A stretch of DNA of 64,000 bases, taken from Gammaproteobacteria bacterium (GTDB lineage Bacteria > Pseudomonadota > Gammaproteobacteria > Coxiellales > Coxiellaceae). The translations under genes and the position numbers were made by a program. The stretch covers positions 1-64,000 of the forward strand of contig JAUIDD010000010.1 of the NCBI GenBank assembly GCA_030429175.1, read 5' to 3'. Position 1 is the first letter of the stretch. Every line of letters starts with the position of its first letter. Below the pieces are notes generated by a model. It saw nothing but the letters and a program-made list of their open reading frames with translations. It was not told the DNA's origin and searched no databases. Of this stretch, positions 18,974-28,680 are shown piece by piece.

Positions 18974-19315
18974 ATGGCTAAAAACTACAAAGAGCTTACT
19001 CAAAATATTGCGAGCTATATCGCTAAACTTCATAAAGACATGCCTGATGTTATGCAGGGGTTTAGCAGTCTTCATAATGCTGCGACTAAAGATGGTGCAT
19101 TAGACAAAAAAACAAAAGAGCTTATTGCTTTAGCACTTGGTGTTGCTGGACATTGTGATGGCTGCATTGGCTTTCATACACAAACACTTGCCAAACTGGG
19201 GACAACTCGTGAAGAGGTATTAGAAACACTTGCTATGGCAATTTATATGGGTGGTGGACCATCATTAATGTATGCGGCTGAAGCACTTCAAGCTTATGAA
19301 GAAACTTCCTCATGA
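18974..19315 (+). CDS. carboxymuconolactone decarboxylase/AhpD-like protein
   Basis: 113 residues. HCDGCIGFHTQTLAKLG contains the CxxC-x3-H motif of AhpD-like peroxidase partners in the CMD family, followed by TREEVLETLAMAIYMGGGP. A likely role is thiol-based peroxide defence. AAGGA lies 6 nt before the ATG. The 3' end overlaps icmB by 22 bp, converging. Confidence 0.9.
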   Translation: MAKNYKELTQNIASYIAKLHKDMPDVMQGFSSLHNAATKDGALDKKTKELIALALGVAGHCDGCIGFHTQTLAKLGTTREEVLETLAMAIYMGGGPSLMYAAEALQAYEETSS

Positions 19316-22308
19316 GTGATTCGATAATCATGCAGTAAATTTTCAACAAGGGTTTCGATCACACTAGAGCGTGCTTCATCATCGATCAAGTTGCCTTCTT
19401 CTTTTTGTTCGACCAGCATTTCTTCGATTGCCTTAGTTGCAGAACCTGATGGAAAATGTCTTGCTAACAACGCACGCGCCTTACGTGGACCAATACGCTT
19501 ATAAAGGCGGTTACGTAAATTGACATCTTCTGCTGTGGTACTTAATGCCCATAGCTCGATTGGGCCTAATGTTGCTGTAAGCAGCTGTGTATTCATACCA
19601 TATTTAGTCGCAAACTGGGCTAAGAAAGTCGCACCTTCAGCACGCGGCCCATGCACACGTGTTTTTAAGGCTATTTCTGCTGTGCGTGACAAACCAAATA
19701 CTTGTGCTGTTTTACGTACTGCTTGCTCGGGACCGGCTTCCATAATAAAGATCGAGGTCGCAAACTCAACCATAATGTCATCGAAGTCTTCTAATGATTG
19801 CGATAGTAACGCCACTTGGACTTTCCACTTACGACCTTCACGCATATCTAACACAACTTGATCACGCACTGCTTGCGCTTTAGCAGTACGATGAAATTCA
19901 TCATAAACAATACGCTTAGGATCTTCGCGAATCTCGAGGATACGTACATGGTGATAGCGGCGATACGCTTCTGGCATATCCGCAACATTATCTTCTGTGA
20001 GATAATAATGACGCGCTAACACATAACGCGCTAACATATACATCACCGCCGTTTGACGGTTAGCAGTGTCACCACCACTACGCGCTACTTCATCAAGGTC
20101 AAGCGCCACCACGCGTCCTTCACCCAAATCAAATTGCGTTACCTGAGATATAATCGGATATTCACGCACTGCACTTGAAATCATACGTGAGAAGGCATGA
20201 ATCAATGGCTCACCTGTTGGCGCAATAATTTTGCCATAAAGATCCTGAATCGCAGGCAAACGACACGTTGCTGCTACGTCAGCCAGCACGGGCATCGCAC
20301 GTCGTTGTGCCATCATTGCTTCATGCTCGAAACCTGCCATAAATAAGGCATCGGTGATCTCCCACCACGTCGAATGTGCATCTACAACAAAATCAATTTC
20401 TTCTAAAATACCATCGACAATCCCTTCGACACTGGGTGCAAATGTTTTTGGATTGGTATCATCGGCAAAAGCTTTATAAAGCTCATCAATAATTAAACCC
20501 GACATATCAGACACACCATCATAGGTTGCTTCAGAGCCAACCGGCGTTGCTAACAAGGTTAAAAAGTTAACTAAGAAACTTCGCTCTTGTGGTGTTGGGA
20601 AACGACATCCCAGCTGTGTATCAAATGGGTTAATCGCATAATCAGCGCGCATACGCAAACGGTGATAAGCCACCAAGTGCTTTTGAGCAGCCGGTAATGC
20701 ATCTTTGATGAGAGAAATTAATCCACTACTCGATGGACCGACATCAATAATTGCAATACGTGGCAATCGTTCTAAACCTGAGGATAAACATACAGCAAGG
20801 TTAATTGCATTCGAAAGTACCGATTTACCCGAACCTGGACGTGCATAAAATAAATCAATCCACGTCGTTTGCTGACGCGATCCTGGGTGATAAGGCCAAG
20901 GCTTACCATCAGGCGAACGAAACAGTATCGCACCATGCTTCCATGGAGAAGAAGGGCGATACATCGGCAGCATATATAACACATCTGACAATGGTGCAAT
21001 CGATGCTGTTGCTACACTGTCACCTGACACACCCATCATGGTCGAAACCACACCAGCATACGCATCACCACAAGTCTCTGAGACATCACAACTACCCCAG
21101 CCTTCGACTGCTTTAGCTAACATCGAAGCACGCGAGCGCAGTAAACGTAAATCATCTTCTGGCGCCCAAGTTGACGCTGCCACACGTAACCGCACAACTG
21201 CATCATCGGTATTTAAGTTGATATAAGCGAGTAACTTTAATGAATCGGTAATCAATCTATTTTGTGAAGACGTTACGGTCAATGCTGAAGCAATAGCAGA
21301 GCGTACTTTCGAATAGCCCAAGCCATTACTTTCGATGTTAAAGGTAATTCGCCATGGAATATGCGACTGCAATACGCGAGTAAACAAGCGCATGAAAGGC
21401 TGAATATCTTTGGGAAACAAATCAATATACACTGTCGAATAAATACGATCACCGACACGTGCGGTGCGCAAATCTAGCACCTCTGCTTCACGCGGTAAAA
21501 TTTGTCTTGCCAATGATGGCCATAATACATCTGAAATTTCACCACGCATGTTTTTATATTCTTTAATCGTGATCTTATCACCAGGTAACAGAGGCTTCCA
21601 CTTTGGATCTGTGAATGATGGGTCGGCAATATAGCGCATCGCATGCACAGCCTCATGCGCATTGAGCAGTGTCGATACCAAATTAAAGTTCTCTAAATCA
21701 TTGGCAACTGAGCGTACAAACGAATCATGTGTCTCACGTAAATCAGGGACTGCTGCAATAATATTTTGTGTTTGATAAAAACTGGGTACTTGCTGTTTTT
21801 TAATCATACGCGTTTTATCTTTACGCGAGCGTTTTAGCTGCTCATTTGTTAGTGTACCCAAGCGCGTCCATAACACCAAATAGACTTCTTCATGAGCACA
21901 AAAACGCGCGAGATTTTGCACGCGCTCTCTAAACAGATCTTCAAGCCCAAGTCCTAGACGTTGAGCAGTTTCTTCTGCAGGATGCAATATGGCTTTCAAC
22001 TCGCCCACTACTTCTTCTCGATCATAACCAAAATATACTTGAATCGTATGTCCAGATTGAGACATGATCGTCTGCAGGGCTTGCTGCAAACCTTCGTGGA
22101 TATAATTAAATTCTTCATTACCAACTAATGATGTGACACCATCGAGTTTAATCACCGATACCAGTGAACCATCATTTGATACTAATACCGTCGGACTATC
22201 AGCAGTTTGAATGTCACAGTACGTCTCCGTACTCTGCTTGACTGAAGTACTAAACCAAGAGAAAAAACTTGCGAAAAAACCACCGATTGCTTTGAAAAAA
22301 TTTTTCAT
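19294..22308 (-). CDS. icmB: T4BSS ATPase IcmB/DotO
   Basis: 1004 residues, near the Legionella DotO length. Walker A ARPGSGKS is at 489-496, after an N-terminal VirB4-like region. DotO is the hexameric cytoplasmic ATPase that works with DotB to power substrate transfer through Dot/Icm. It is the last gene of the long minus-strand icm series, 4 bp after icmJ, the same icmJ-icmB order as in Legionella. icmF does not follow; the next gene is an unrelated converging AhpD-like gene. Confidence 0.96.
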   Translation of the reverse strand: MKNFFKAIGGFFASFFSWFSTSVKQSTETYCDIQTADSPTVLVSNDGSLVSVIKLDGVTSLVGNEEFNYIHEGLQQALQTIMSQSGHTIQVYFGYDREEVVGELKAILHPAEETAQRLGLGLEDLFRERVQNLARFCAHEEVYLVLWTRLGTLTNEQLKRSRKDKTRMIKKQQVPSFYQTQNIIAAVPDLRETHDSFVRSVANDLENFNLVSTLLNAHEAVHAMRYIADPSFTDPKWKPLLPGDKITIKEYKNMRGEISDVLWPSLARQILPREAEVLDLRTARVGDRIYSTVYIDLFPKDIQPFMRLFTRVLQSHIPWRITFNIESNGLGYSKVRSAIASALTVTSSQNRLITDSLKLLAYINLNTDDAVVRLRVAASTWAPEDDLRLLRSRASMLAKAVEGWGSCDVSETCGDAYAGVVSTMMGVSGDSVATASIAPLSDVLYMLPMYRPSSPWKHGAILFRSPDGKPWPYHPGSRQQTTWIDLFYARPGSGKSVLSNAINLAVCLSSGLERLPRIAIIDVGPSSSGLISLIKDALPAAQKHLVAYHRLRMRADYAINPFDTQLGCRFPTPQERSFLVNFLTLLATPVGSEATYDGVSDMSGLIIDELYKAFADDTNPKTFAPSVEGIVDGILEEIDFVVDAHSTWWEITDALFMAGFEHEAMMAQRRAMPVLADVAATCRLPAIQDLYGKIIAPTGEPLIHAFSRMISSAVREYPIISQVTQFDLGEGRVVALDLDEVARSGGDTANRQTAVMYMLARYVLARHYYLTEDNVADMPEAYRRYHHVRILEIREDPKRIVYDEFHRTAKAQAVRDQVVLDMREGRKWKVQVALLSQSLEDFDDIMVEFATSIFIMEAGPEQAVRKTAQVFGLSRTAEIALKTRVHGPRAEGATFLAQFATKYGMNTQLLTATLGPIELWALSTTAEDVNLRNRLYKRIGPRKARALLARHFPSGSATKAIEEMLVEQKEEGNLIDDEARSSVIETLVENLLHDYRITHEEVSS

Positions 22309-22312
22309 AGTG

Positions 22313-22927
22313 TTAACTCATGTCTATTAATGCATCCAATGCCCACGCTTCTAGCCGCCCGACATAAACCGTCATCGTCGGCAAGATACGTAATTTATCC
22401 ATCAATACTTTGTGCATCTCATTTTTATTTTCAATGCTCGCATCAATCAATAACTGTCCATACACACTCGGTGTACTTAATCCTTTACCTAATTCTTTTT
22501 CGACATATTGAGAACGCAAACGCATATTACGATAAATGTTTTTTGCGTCAGTACTTGAGCGCCCACCAGTGATCATCATCGAAAATAAAACATGACATAG
22601 TGCATTAATATCGTTTTGTGACATCTCTGGTAAATAAACCAGGGTACCTGCACCAAAATCACCTTTACCAATACTTTCTAAGAAAAAACATTGGGCGCAA
22701 AACGGGCACGCTGTAGCCAAATTATCAACATGATTATGTCGATAGTTGCCGTCAATATTAACGACTTCCATAAATCGCTTCGCTTTAAAACCACAGTACT
22801 GACACGTATAGTGGTCCCGCTCTAACACACGTTGCTGAAAATTTGAAAACTTAGGATCCGAACGCCTAATGCTGAAAAGTCGCCAACCAGTTCCCGTTGC
22901 AGATAATGTAATTGCACGTAGACTCAC
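22313..22927 (-). CDS. icmJ: T4BSS coupling-complex protein IcmJ/DotN
   Basis: 204 residues. Two CxxC pairs, C42/C45 in CQYC and C74/C77 in CPFC, resemble an HNH-type zinc site, as known for DotN. DotN binds the C-terminal tail of the coupling ATPase DotL (IcmO, encoded in this window) in the inner-membrane coupling complex. The start MSLRAITLSATGTGWRLF fits the family. It lies directly upstream of icmB. Confidence 0.95.
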   Translation of the reverse strand: MSLRAITLSATGTGWRLFSIRRSDPKFSNFQQRVLERDHYTCQYCGFKAKRFMEVVNIDGNYRHNHVDNLATACPFCAQCFFLESIGKGDFGAGTLVYLPEMSQNDINALCHVLFSMMITGGRSSTDAKNIYRNMRLRSQYVEKELGKGLSTPSVYGQLLIDASIENKNEMHKVLMDKLRILPTMTVYVGRLEAWALDALIDMS

Positions 22928-22955
22928 GTTCGATACCCTTCATCAAGAAAAGAGA

Positions 22956-22975
22956 GAAGCTACACCTGTAGCTTC
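22956..22975 (-). promoter_or_regulatory. stem-loop between icmD and icmJ
   Basis: GAAGCTACA and TGTAGCTTC form a perfect 9-bp stem around two bases. On the transcribed strand it is followed by CTCTCTTTTCTT, only partly U-rich. It could be a partial terminator lowering icmJ-icmB relative to icmD, or an mRNA-stabilising end. Confidence 0.45.
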
Positions 22976-23003
22976 ACCTCATAATACAAAAAGACACTGA
23001 TCT

Positions 23004-23417
23004 TTATCTATTGATCAGGCCTGAAATACCCGTACCCTTCGTACTCGACACTTTTGCTGTCTTCGAAATCAGTTTAGTTGTCGAAGGAATAATAATTGGG
23101 AATAAAGTTAAACCCGCACCGATGATAAGTAGTGTCACACCTTGACTGATCGGTACCTGAGTTGGGTTAAGTTTGTGTTGGTGGAATTTAAAGAATGCCG
23201 CCAGAATAAAACCAATACCCGCAATCAACGCAACGTTAGACAAAATCTTCGCCAGACTCGATACCGCAGAGCCAACGTTATCACCTATCGTTGTTAATGA
23301 TACACCACTTGTCGCCTGCGCCATCGCACTGCCAGTCACTAAAAGCCCAACCAACATCGATACGATTAAGCTACATTTCACAACTCGTTTTAGTGTGTGC
23401 TTAGCAATTATAGTCAT
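23004..23417 (-). CDS. icmD: T4BSS membrane protein IcmD/DotP
   Basis: 137 residues from the ATG at 23417, chosen because AGGAG precedes it and a clean signal sequence follows (CSLIVSMLVGLLVTGSAMAQA). Two further hydrophobic segments (VALIAGIGFILAAFF and GVTLLIIGAGLTLFPIII) flank a short HQHKLNPTQVPIS loop, as in DotP. It is an inner-membrane part of Dot/Icm. It follows icmC with a 203-bp gap holding its probable promoter. Confidence 0.9.
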   Translation of the reverse strand: MTIIAKHTLKRVVKCSLIVSMLVGLLVTGSAMAQATSGVSLTTIGDNVGSAVSSLAKILSNVALIAGIGFILAAFFKFHQHKLNPTQVPISQGVTLLIIGAGLTLFPIIIPSTTKLISKTAKVSSTKGTGISGLINR

Positions 23418-23505
23418 TGTATTAATTCTCCTGTTTACGAATAGTATCTTCATAAGGTAACGCTCACTCTTGTAAGAGCACCTATGATTCGGACATACAA
23501 TCAAG

Positions 23506-23511
23506 ATTATA
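23506..23511 (-). promoter_or_regulatory. possible -10 element upstream of icmD
   Basis: A minus-strand TATAAT lies in the 203-bp icmC-icmD gap, giving a leader of about 80 nt. The -35 region is only AT-rich, so strength is uncertain. No PmrA-like repeat is seen here. Confidence 0.35.
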
Positions 23512-23620
23512 CTACACATTGGTGCATAAAAAATAGATAAATCATACAGTTATCACAGAAAAATACCTATGATAAGAGGTAAACCTACATCAATTTAAAA
23601 AAGTACATTAATTCAATTAA

Positions 23621-24172
23621 TTAAACGTCAAAAATATACCGTACTAAATCTACGGTACCCAGCACATGCACGCAAAGGATACCTCCAAACAAGTGCATGA
23701 TCGCTTTACCGATAGTGCCCGGCTGACCACCCTGGTGTCCTGCTCGCGCGAATAGAACACAGCCACGAATAATCGCACCAACGCCAACTAAACGCACGAA
23801 AGCCAATACCACGGGTACGTAAGTTTCAACATTGTGCGTACCGGTAGGATGATAAGCCAAAGGCAACGTTTGCCCAGGGCCCCAGAAAGCGCGTAATAGC
23901 GTGGTAATGGTATACGGTAAGATTAACAGAAAACAGCCCGCAAGAATCGTGCTTAGTGGCCCCCAGATTGACATTTGCTGCGACATCATGGTGCGCATCT
24001 CACCGTAGCGCTTCATCTGAAATAATCCACCAAGAAACAAACCAACACCGAGAATAATCGCAACGACATTGAGTATATTGGCAATTTCACCAATATGTTG
24101 AAGCATGATCGATGCATGTTGCTGAGGATCTATACCGCCACCCAGTGATAAACCCGTTACTGTTGGTTCCAT
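23621..24172 (-). CDS. icmC: T4BSS membrane protein IcmC/DotE
   Basis: 183 residues with four hydrophobic segments, including VVAIILGVGLFLGGLFQMKRYGEMR and FVRLVGVGAIIRGCVLFARAG. The basic loop after the first helix and the GTIGKAIMHLFGGILCVHV ending match the DotE/DotP-type family. Located between icmG and icmD as in Legionella. It is an inner-membrane Dot/Icm component whose exact function is unknown. Confidence 0.92.
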   Translation of the reverse strand: MEPTVTGLSLGGGIDPQQHASIMLQHIGEIANILNVVAIILGVGLFLGGLFQMKRYGEMRTMMSQQMSIWGPLSTILAGCFLLILPYTITTLLRAFWGPGQTLPLAYHPTGTHNVETYVPVVLAFVRLVGVGAIIRGCVLFARAGHQGGQPGTIGKAIMHLFGGILCVHVLGTVDLVRYIFDV

Positions 24173-24190
24173 AATGATTACCTCTTAACG

Positions 24191-24961
24191 TTAATAATCA
24201 TTGTCTCCATACCCAATGACTTTACCACTACTCGTGATGACTTTTCCTTGGGTGGTATCGATTGCCTTGACCTTACCATAGTAACTACCCAGATCATCTC
24301 CGCTAGCAACAGAAATAAACTGATTGCCACTACCCTTCAACCAAGCACGCCCTGAAATAATCGCATTGATATGATAAATAATCGGTTTAGGACGATTTTT
24401 CATTGCTCTGATAATTTTTTTCTTTGGTGTGACTTCAAGCTTATTGGTGTTTTGTTTCACCTTGCCATTTAACTGATTCACTTCTTGAGTTAGCGCCATC
24501 ACCTGATGACCAAGCTGTGTGTTCACTGCCACTACCGAATTTAATTGTTCGCTTAACTGCCCCATCGTATCAGTGACTTGATTTAATGATTTCTTGCTTT
24601 CTTCCTCAGCGGCATTCAGTGCTTGCTGCTGCTGAAATACTTGTTGGTCAGGCTGTGATACTTTAGTGATCTGTGCTGGAACTGCTTTCTTCTGTGAAAT
24701 GACTGTTACTTTTGGTTTACTACGCATCATCAATACACCAATAATAATGACGATAATAACCAGCACAAAAAATATAAATTTCATATTTTTAAAAAATGGA
24801 TAGCGATCAAAAAAGCCCAGCTGTGGTGGCTGCATTACTAATGGCTCTGAGTCATCAACAACACCAGCATTTTCATCAGCAGGTTTTACTTCAGAAGATT
24901 CTTCTAAGTATTCATCTGCTGGAAATTGATATTCATCATCTTTACTACTTTTATCAATCAT
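24191..24961 (-). CDS. icmG: T4BSS core-complex protein IcmG/DotF
   Basis: 256 residues. A cytoplasmic acidic N-terminus (about 1-58), one membrane segment (about 62-82, FIFFVLVIIVIIIGVLMM), a periplasmic coiled coil rich in Q and E (about 105-170) and a small C-terminal domain beginning IIYHINAIISGRAWLKG. DotF joins DotG in the trans-envelope core and was reported to contact effectors. It lies 17 bp after icmE. Confidence 0.93.
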   Translation of the reverse strand: MIDKSSKDDEYQFPADEYLEESSEVKPADENAGVVDDSEPLVMQPPQLGFFDRYPFFKNMKFIFFVLVIIVIIIGVLMMRSKPKVTVISQKKAVPAQITKVSQPDQQVFQQQQALNAAEEESKKSLNQVTDTMGQLSEQLNSVVAVNTQLGHQVMALTQEVNQLNGKVKQNTNKLEVTPKKKIIRAMKNRPKPIIYHINAIISGRAWLKGSGNQFISVASGDDLGSYYGKVKAIDTTQGKVITSSGKVIGYGDNDY

Positions 24962-24978
24962 AATCTATCCTCAATCTG

Positions 24979-27537
24979 CTACTGAGCCGATGCTGTCGCT
25001 ACAGGCAACGTTACATCTCTCATTAGCAATAAACCAAAACCAACACCACCAGGTACTTTAATCGTAGGTGGCATGGTAAAGTTTTTAGCCATAATTTGTG
25101 AGTAGCGCTGACCAACCTGACCTAGACCGACAACCATTTGTTTGGATGTATTTAAGGTATTTTGATCATTCGACACATTACATACGATTGAACCTTGGCA
25201 TTGTTTGTTATTTGCAGCTGCCGTTAGCGCATTCGACCAACCTTCTAAAAACGCTGAAGCGAATAAAGTACCATAACGTAATAAATAATGGTTATTTACT
25301 TCGCCACTTAAAGCAGTTCTCGCCGTATCAGGGTCTATCGCAACAGCCGTAATAGAAAGTGAATGTTTATACTTAGGCGAATTTAGTAAGGTAAAGTTAA
25401 TCAATACTTTTGTATCGACACGCTTAAAATCGCCGATTAAACGTGCGCCTTTTAATGGGCCACTAACAACTCTTGCCATAATTGGCGTACTCTCATCAGA
25501 GTTAATTGATGTTTCCAATACTGCAAACATAATATCACCCGCTTTCAAAACCGGCCCCTGCTCATCTTGTTTTAATTTTGCAAGTGCTGCAGCCTGCTCC
25601 GCTGTGGATTGTTTTTGTTCTGGCAGAGCATTATCCATTTGTTGACGGCTGGTTGCACCCCATGCTGCAAGCAAGCTTTGCACTTGTTGCTGCATCATAC
25701 CTTGTTGTTGTTGCAATGCTTGCGCACGCTCTTGTGGTGACATGCCTTTTTGGATGTCATTATCTAATGCCGTTAGCTGATCGCCGAGTGAGCCTTTTGC
25801 AGCCGATACATCTAAACCACTGGCTTTAACCATTGCATGGTGTGCTGCTGCCACATTCAATGGTGATTCAAAGCCTGACTCTTTTGGGGTAAAGCCTGCA
25901 CGCAGCAAATCACCTTTGGTATATCCCGCTGCTAATAATTGCGCTGGAGAAACACCTGCCCCTTTAAGATCTGCCGCAGAAAAACCTGCATCGTGTAATT
26001 GCTTAGGTGTAAAGCCCACATTAGCAAGATCTTTAGCAGAGTAACCAGCAGCAGCTAGCTGACCTGCAGAATAACCCGCCGCCTTTAATTGTTTCGCACT
26101 GAAGCCCGCGTCTTTTAACGCTTCTGCACCATAGCCTGCCGCTTTCAATTGTGCTGCCGTATAACCTGCCCCTTTAAGTGCTGCAGCCGAATAGCCAGCA
26201 GCCCGCAATTGTGATGGATCAAAGCCAGCATTTTTAAGTTGTGCTGCTGTATAACCGGCATCGCGTAATGCTTTGGCACCAAAACCTGCTTTCTTCAAAT
26301 CTGCTGGTGAGAAACCGGCGTCATGTAATTGCTTGGCAGTAAACCCAGCATCTTTTAGTTGTTGGGGACTAAAACCTGCTCTGCGTAATTCACCTGCAGT
26401 AAAACCTGCTGCTTTCATTGCAGCAGCACTACAGCCTTCACTTTTGAGTTTAGCTGCTGACACTCCTTGTTCGCGTGCCTTTCTTAAATTCTCAACGCTA
26501 CATATTTTAGCTATTTCATCGGCAGCTTTAATTTCTGCAGGTGTGAATCCTGCCGTTTTTAAATCATTATCAGAGTAGCCTGCACCTTTTAAATCGGCTG
26601 CATCAAACCCTGCTGCTTTTAACTGGCCTGCAGAGAATCCTGCTTTGCGTAATTCTGCTGGAGTAAACCCTGCTGCTTTAAGCTCCGCTGCAGAAAAACC
26701 TGCTTTCTTTAATTGTGCTGCCGTATAGCCTGCAGCCTTAAGTGCAGCAGCACCACAACCTTTAGCACGCAAAACTGCTGCAGACACACCCTTATCATGT
26801 GCTTCTTTTAACGCTTCTGGACTACATGCTTTATCGTTACCAAATCCTGCTGCTGCTAATTGGCCTGGACTAAAACCAGCCTTCGCAAGCTCATCGGCTG
26901 TAAATCCTGCATCTTTTAGATCCGCCGCGTCAAAACCAGCTGCAACTAATTGCGCAAGTGAAAAACCACATTTTTTGAGTTCACTAGCTTCATAACCAGA
27001 ATTCTTTAAATCACCCGCGGTATAGCCTGCTAGTTTTAGAGATGGGCATGCACATCCTTGACAACGAAGTTCATCGGCTGTCACACCCGCTTCTCGTGCT
27101 GACTTTAAATTGTTGGGCAAACATGTTGCCGGATTTGGACGATATGTCACAATTGATTTTGCCATTGGGCAATGTTTTGATATATTTTTATCTTGCTCTG
27201 TGGGCTGAGAAAACTCATCTAGATTGCCTTGGAAAGTTGGATTGACAATCGTTGGTACTGCACTGCCGGCATCTTTACGTGCTTGTTCAATATTTTTAAC
27301 GTTCTGATCACGTTGCAAAACATCATGATGCACAGTTGAGTCACCCACACCGGGTGTCGAAGACACTGATGGTGGGCTAGTCACAATCGCTGCCGAACCT
27401 TGGCTGTCGTCTTTAGAATGAAGATGCATGACCACACCGATGATAACCGCTACAATCACAACTGCGATACAAAGCGTTACGATAAGCCTACCCGCAGCGC
27501 TCGAGAAGAAACCTGATTTTTTATTATTATCAACCAT
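24979..27537 (-). CDS. icmE: T4BSS core-channel protein IcmE/DotG
   Basis: 852 residues, shorter than the ~1050 of Legionella DotG. One membrane segment (residues 17-37) is followed by a Cys-headed repeat region of 10-residue units of the form AAGFxAxxLK (about 150-552), a Gln-rich linker, and a VirB10-like C-terminal domain beginning near DIMFAVLETSINSDE (about 640-852). DotG spans the envelope and forms the central channel with DotH and DotF. The number of decapeptide repeats, which varies in the family, explains the shorter length. Confidence 0.96.
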   Translation of the reverse strand: MVDNNKKSGFFSSAAGRLIVTLCIAVVIVAVIIGVVMHLHSKDDSQGSAAIVTSPPSVSSTPGVGDSTVHHDVLQRDQNVKNIEQARKDAGSAVPTIVNPTFQGNLDEFSQPTEQDKNISKHCPMAKSIVTYRPNPATCLPNNLKSAREAGVTADELRCQGCACPSLKLAGYTAGDLKNSGYEASELKKCGFSLAQLVAAGFDAADLKDAGFTADELAKAGFSPGQLAAAGFGNDKACSPEALKEAHDKGVSAAVLRAKGCGAAALKAAGYTAAQLKKAGFSAAELKAAGFTPAELRKAGFSAGQLKAAGFDAADLKGAGYSDNDLKTAGFTPAEIKAADEIAKICSVENLRKAREQGVSAAKLKSEGCSAAAMKAAGFTAGELRRAGFSPQQLKDAGFTAKQLHDAGFSPADLKKAGFGAKALRDAGYTAAQLKNAGFDPSQLRAAGYSAAALKGAGYTAAQLKAAGYGAEALKDAGFSAKQLKAAGYSAGQLAAAGYSAKDLANVGFTPKQLHDAGFSAADLKGAGVSPAQLLAAGYTKGDLLRAGFTPKESGFESPLNVAAAHHAMVKASGLDVSAAKGSLGDQLTALDNDIQKGMSPQERAQALQQQQGMMQQQVQSLLAAWGATSRQQMDNALPEQKQSTAEQAAALAKLKQDEQGPVLKAGDIMFAVLETSINSDESTPIMARVVSGPLKGARLIGDFKRVDTKVLINFTLLNSPKYKHSLSITAVAIDPDTARTALSGEVNNHYLLRYGTLFASAFLEGWSNALTAAANNKQCQGSIVCNVSNDQNTLNTSKQMVVGLGQVGQRYSQIMAKNFTMPPTIKVPGGVGFGLLLMRDVTLPVATASAQ
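25882..27090 (-). repeat. tandem 30-bp coding repeats in icmE
   Basis: Around 40 units of about 30 bp encode decapeptides such as AAGYTAAQLK. They are grouped into three blocks, each opened by a Cys-x22-Cys element (C139/C162, C238/C261, C346/C369). Units diverge at DNA level, so this is an old protein repeat and not a recent expansion. Confidence 0.85.
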
Positions 27538-27541
27538 AGCG

Positions 27542-28648
27542 TTATAACCCTTGAATCGTTAACTGTACAATTTTGCCTTGAAAGGAGGCTAAAACGACAG
27601 GCGTTTGTGCGATTTCATACACATGAGTCCCATCAGGACTACTCATTGCAGAAATCCATCCTGGTGAAAGTGCCGTTAGACTCGTACGCAAATATACATT
27701 GCCATTATATTTCCACGCTTCGCACGGACCACCTGCAACCTGCAATGACTTTGCACCTTGGGGTGGTACTCCATTTAAAAAATCTAGTAATGAAGAACTC
27801 TCTGCTGCTGGCATGCTCGACATCATCGGTTGTGCATTTGGCCCAAACCCTGGCACGCGTAAATCGACACGATAGTCAACAGCCTGTTGCCCAGGAATTA
27901 ACGTGACCATTACCGGCGTGTCTTGGCCTTTTAACATCACCGCTAGGTTACCCGGCTTATAATTCGTGTTTGCCTGTACCAGTAATGTGTTACCTTTTTT
28001 ATTCCATTGGATATTAAAACTTTTAGGATCACCAATATCATAGGACTGAATTGGCCATGGCTGACCAGTTGAGTCTAAAAACACGAGTGAACTTACAAAA
28101 CCATTACTCAAACGCACTACCGGTGGTGTTGCGCCTGGAGCCAAATTCACGATTACGGCAGAAGATGTTGGCTTTGGCGGTGTACTCGGTGACGCTACTG
28201 CCGCACGTTGGCTGGCAGCTAAACGCTTACGCAGTGTGCGAATCTGATCGGGTGTCAGGGGTAATACACCACGTAATACATTCACAAACGCTTCACGACT
28301 CATCGCCGTATCACCAAATGTACTATCCTCTTGTGTCTGCTGTGCTACAGGCTGTGATTGTAATGCTTGCTGAGTCTGCTGTTGCACTTGCTGTTGTGCT
28401 TGTGCTTGTGCTTGCTGTTTACTTTTCGCTAAAATTTGATCGACTTGCGCCATATTTAATGAGCCTGGTCGTTGCTGACCTGGCAACACAGAGGTTTCAT
28501 TTGACTGGCCTAACAATTGATTGACACTCTGCGCTGCACCAGACGGGGTTAAGTTTGATTTCTGTGGTGCAATACCAAAATCATCAGCATAGCCAACTGT
28601 CGCTAGCATCATTAAACCCACTGCCACTAGTAATTTAAAATGTCTCAT
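27542..28648 (-). CDS. icmK: T4BSS core-complex protein IcmK/DotH
   Basis: 368 residues from the ATG at 28648, which opens a standard signal peptide (MRHFKLLVAVGLMMLATVGYA). An upstream ATG at 28681 overlaps the icmL-type stop and is an alternative. After a Gln-rich low-complexity stretch comes the VirB9-like domain (VIVNLAPGATPPVVRLSNGF onward). DotH is an outer-membrane core component assembled with lipoproteins DotC and DotD. It lies 4 bp upstream of icmE. Confidence 0.95.
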   Translation of the reverse strand: MRHFKLLVAVGLMMLATVGYADDFGIAPQKSNLTPSGAAQSVNQLLGQSNETSVLPGQQRPGSLNMAQVDQILAKSKQQAQAQAQQQVQQQTQQALQSQPVAQQTQEDSTFGDTAMSREAFVNVLRGVLPLTPDQIRTLRKRLAASQRAAVASPSTPPKPTSSAVIVNLAPGATPPVVRLSNGFVSSLVFLDSTGQPWPIQSYDIGDPKSFNIQWNKKGNTLLVQANTNYKPGNLAVMLKGQDTPVMVTLIPGQQAVDYRVDLRVPGFGPNAQPMMSSMPAAESSSLLDFLNGVPPQGAKSLQVAGGPCEAWKYNGNVYLRTSLTALSPGWISAMSSPDGTHVYEIAQTPVVLASFQGKIVQLTIQGL

Positions 28649-28680
28649 GATTGCTATTCTCTCTCTTAATAATACTGTCA

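Noticed and set aside
26273..26578. 101-codon plus-strand frame opposite icmE
   Set aside because: It is an antisense shadow made by the repeat; its own repeated residues mirror the icmE repeat.
25882..27090. Regular 30-bp spacing that could pass for a CRISPR-like or satellite array
   Set aside because: The units encode a continuous decapeptide repeat of IcmE/DotG in one frame, vary at third positions, and have no spacers. No cas genes are present.
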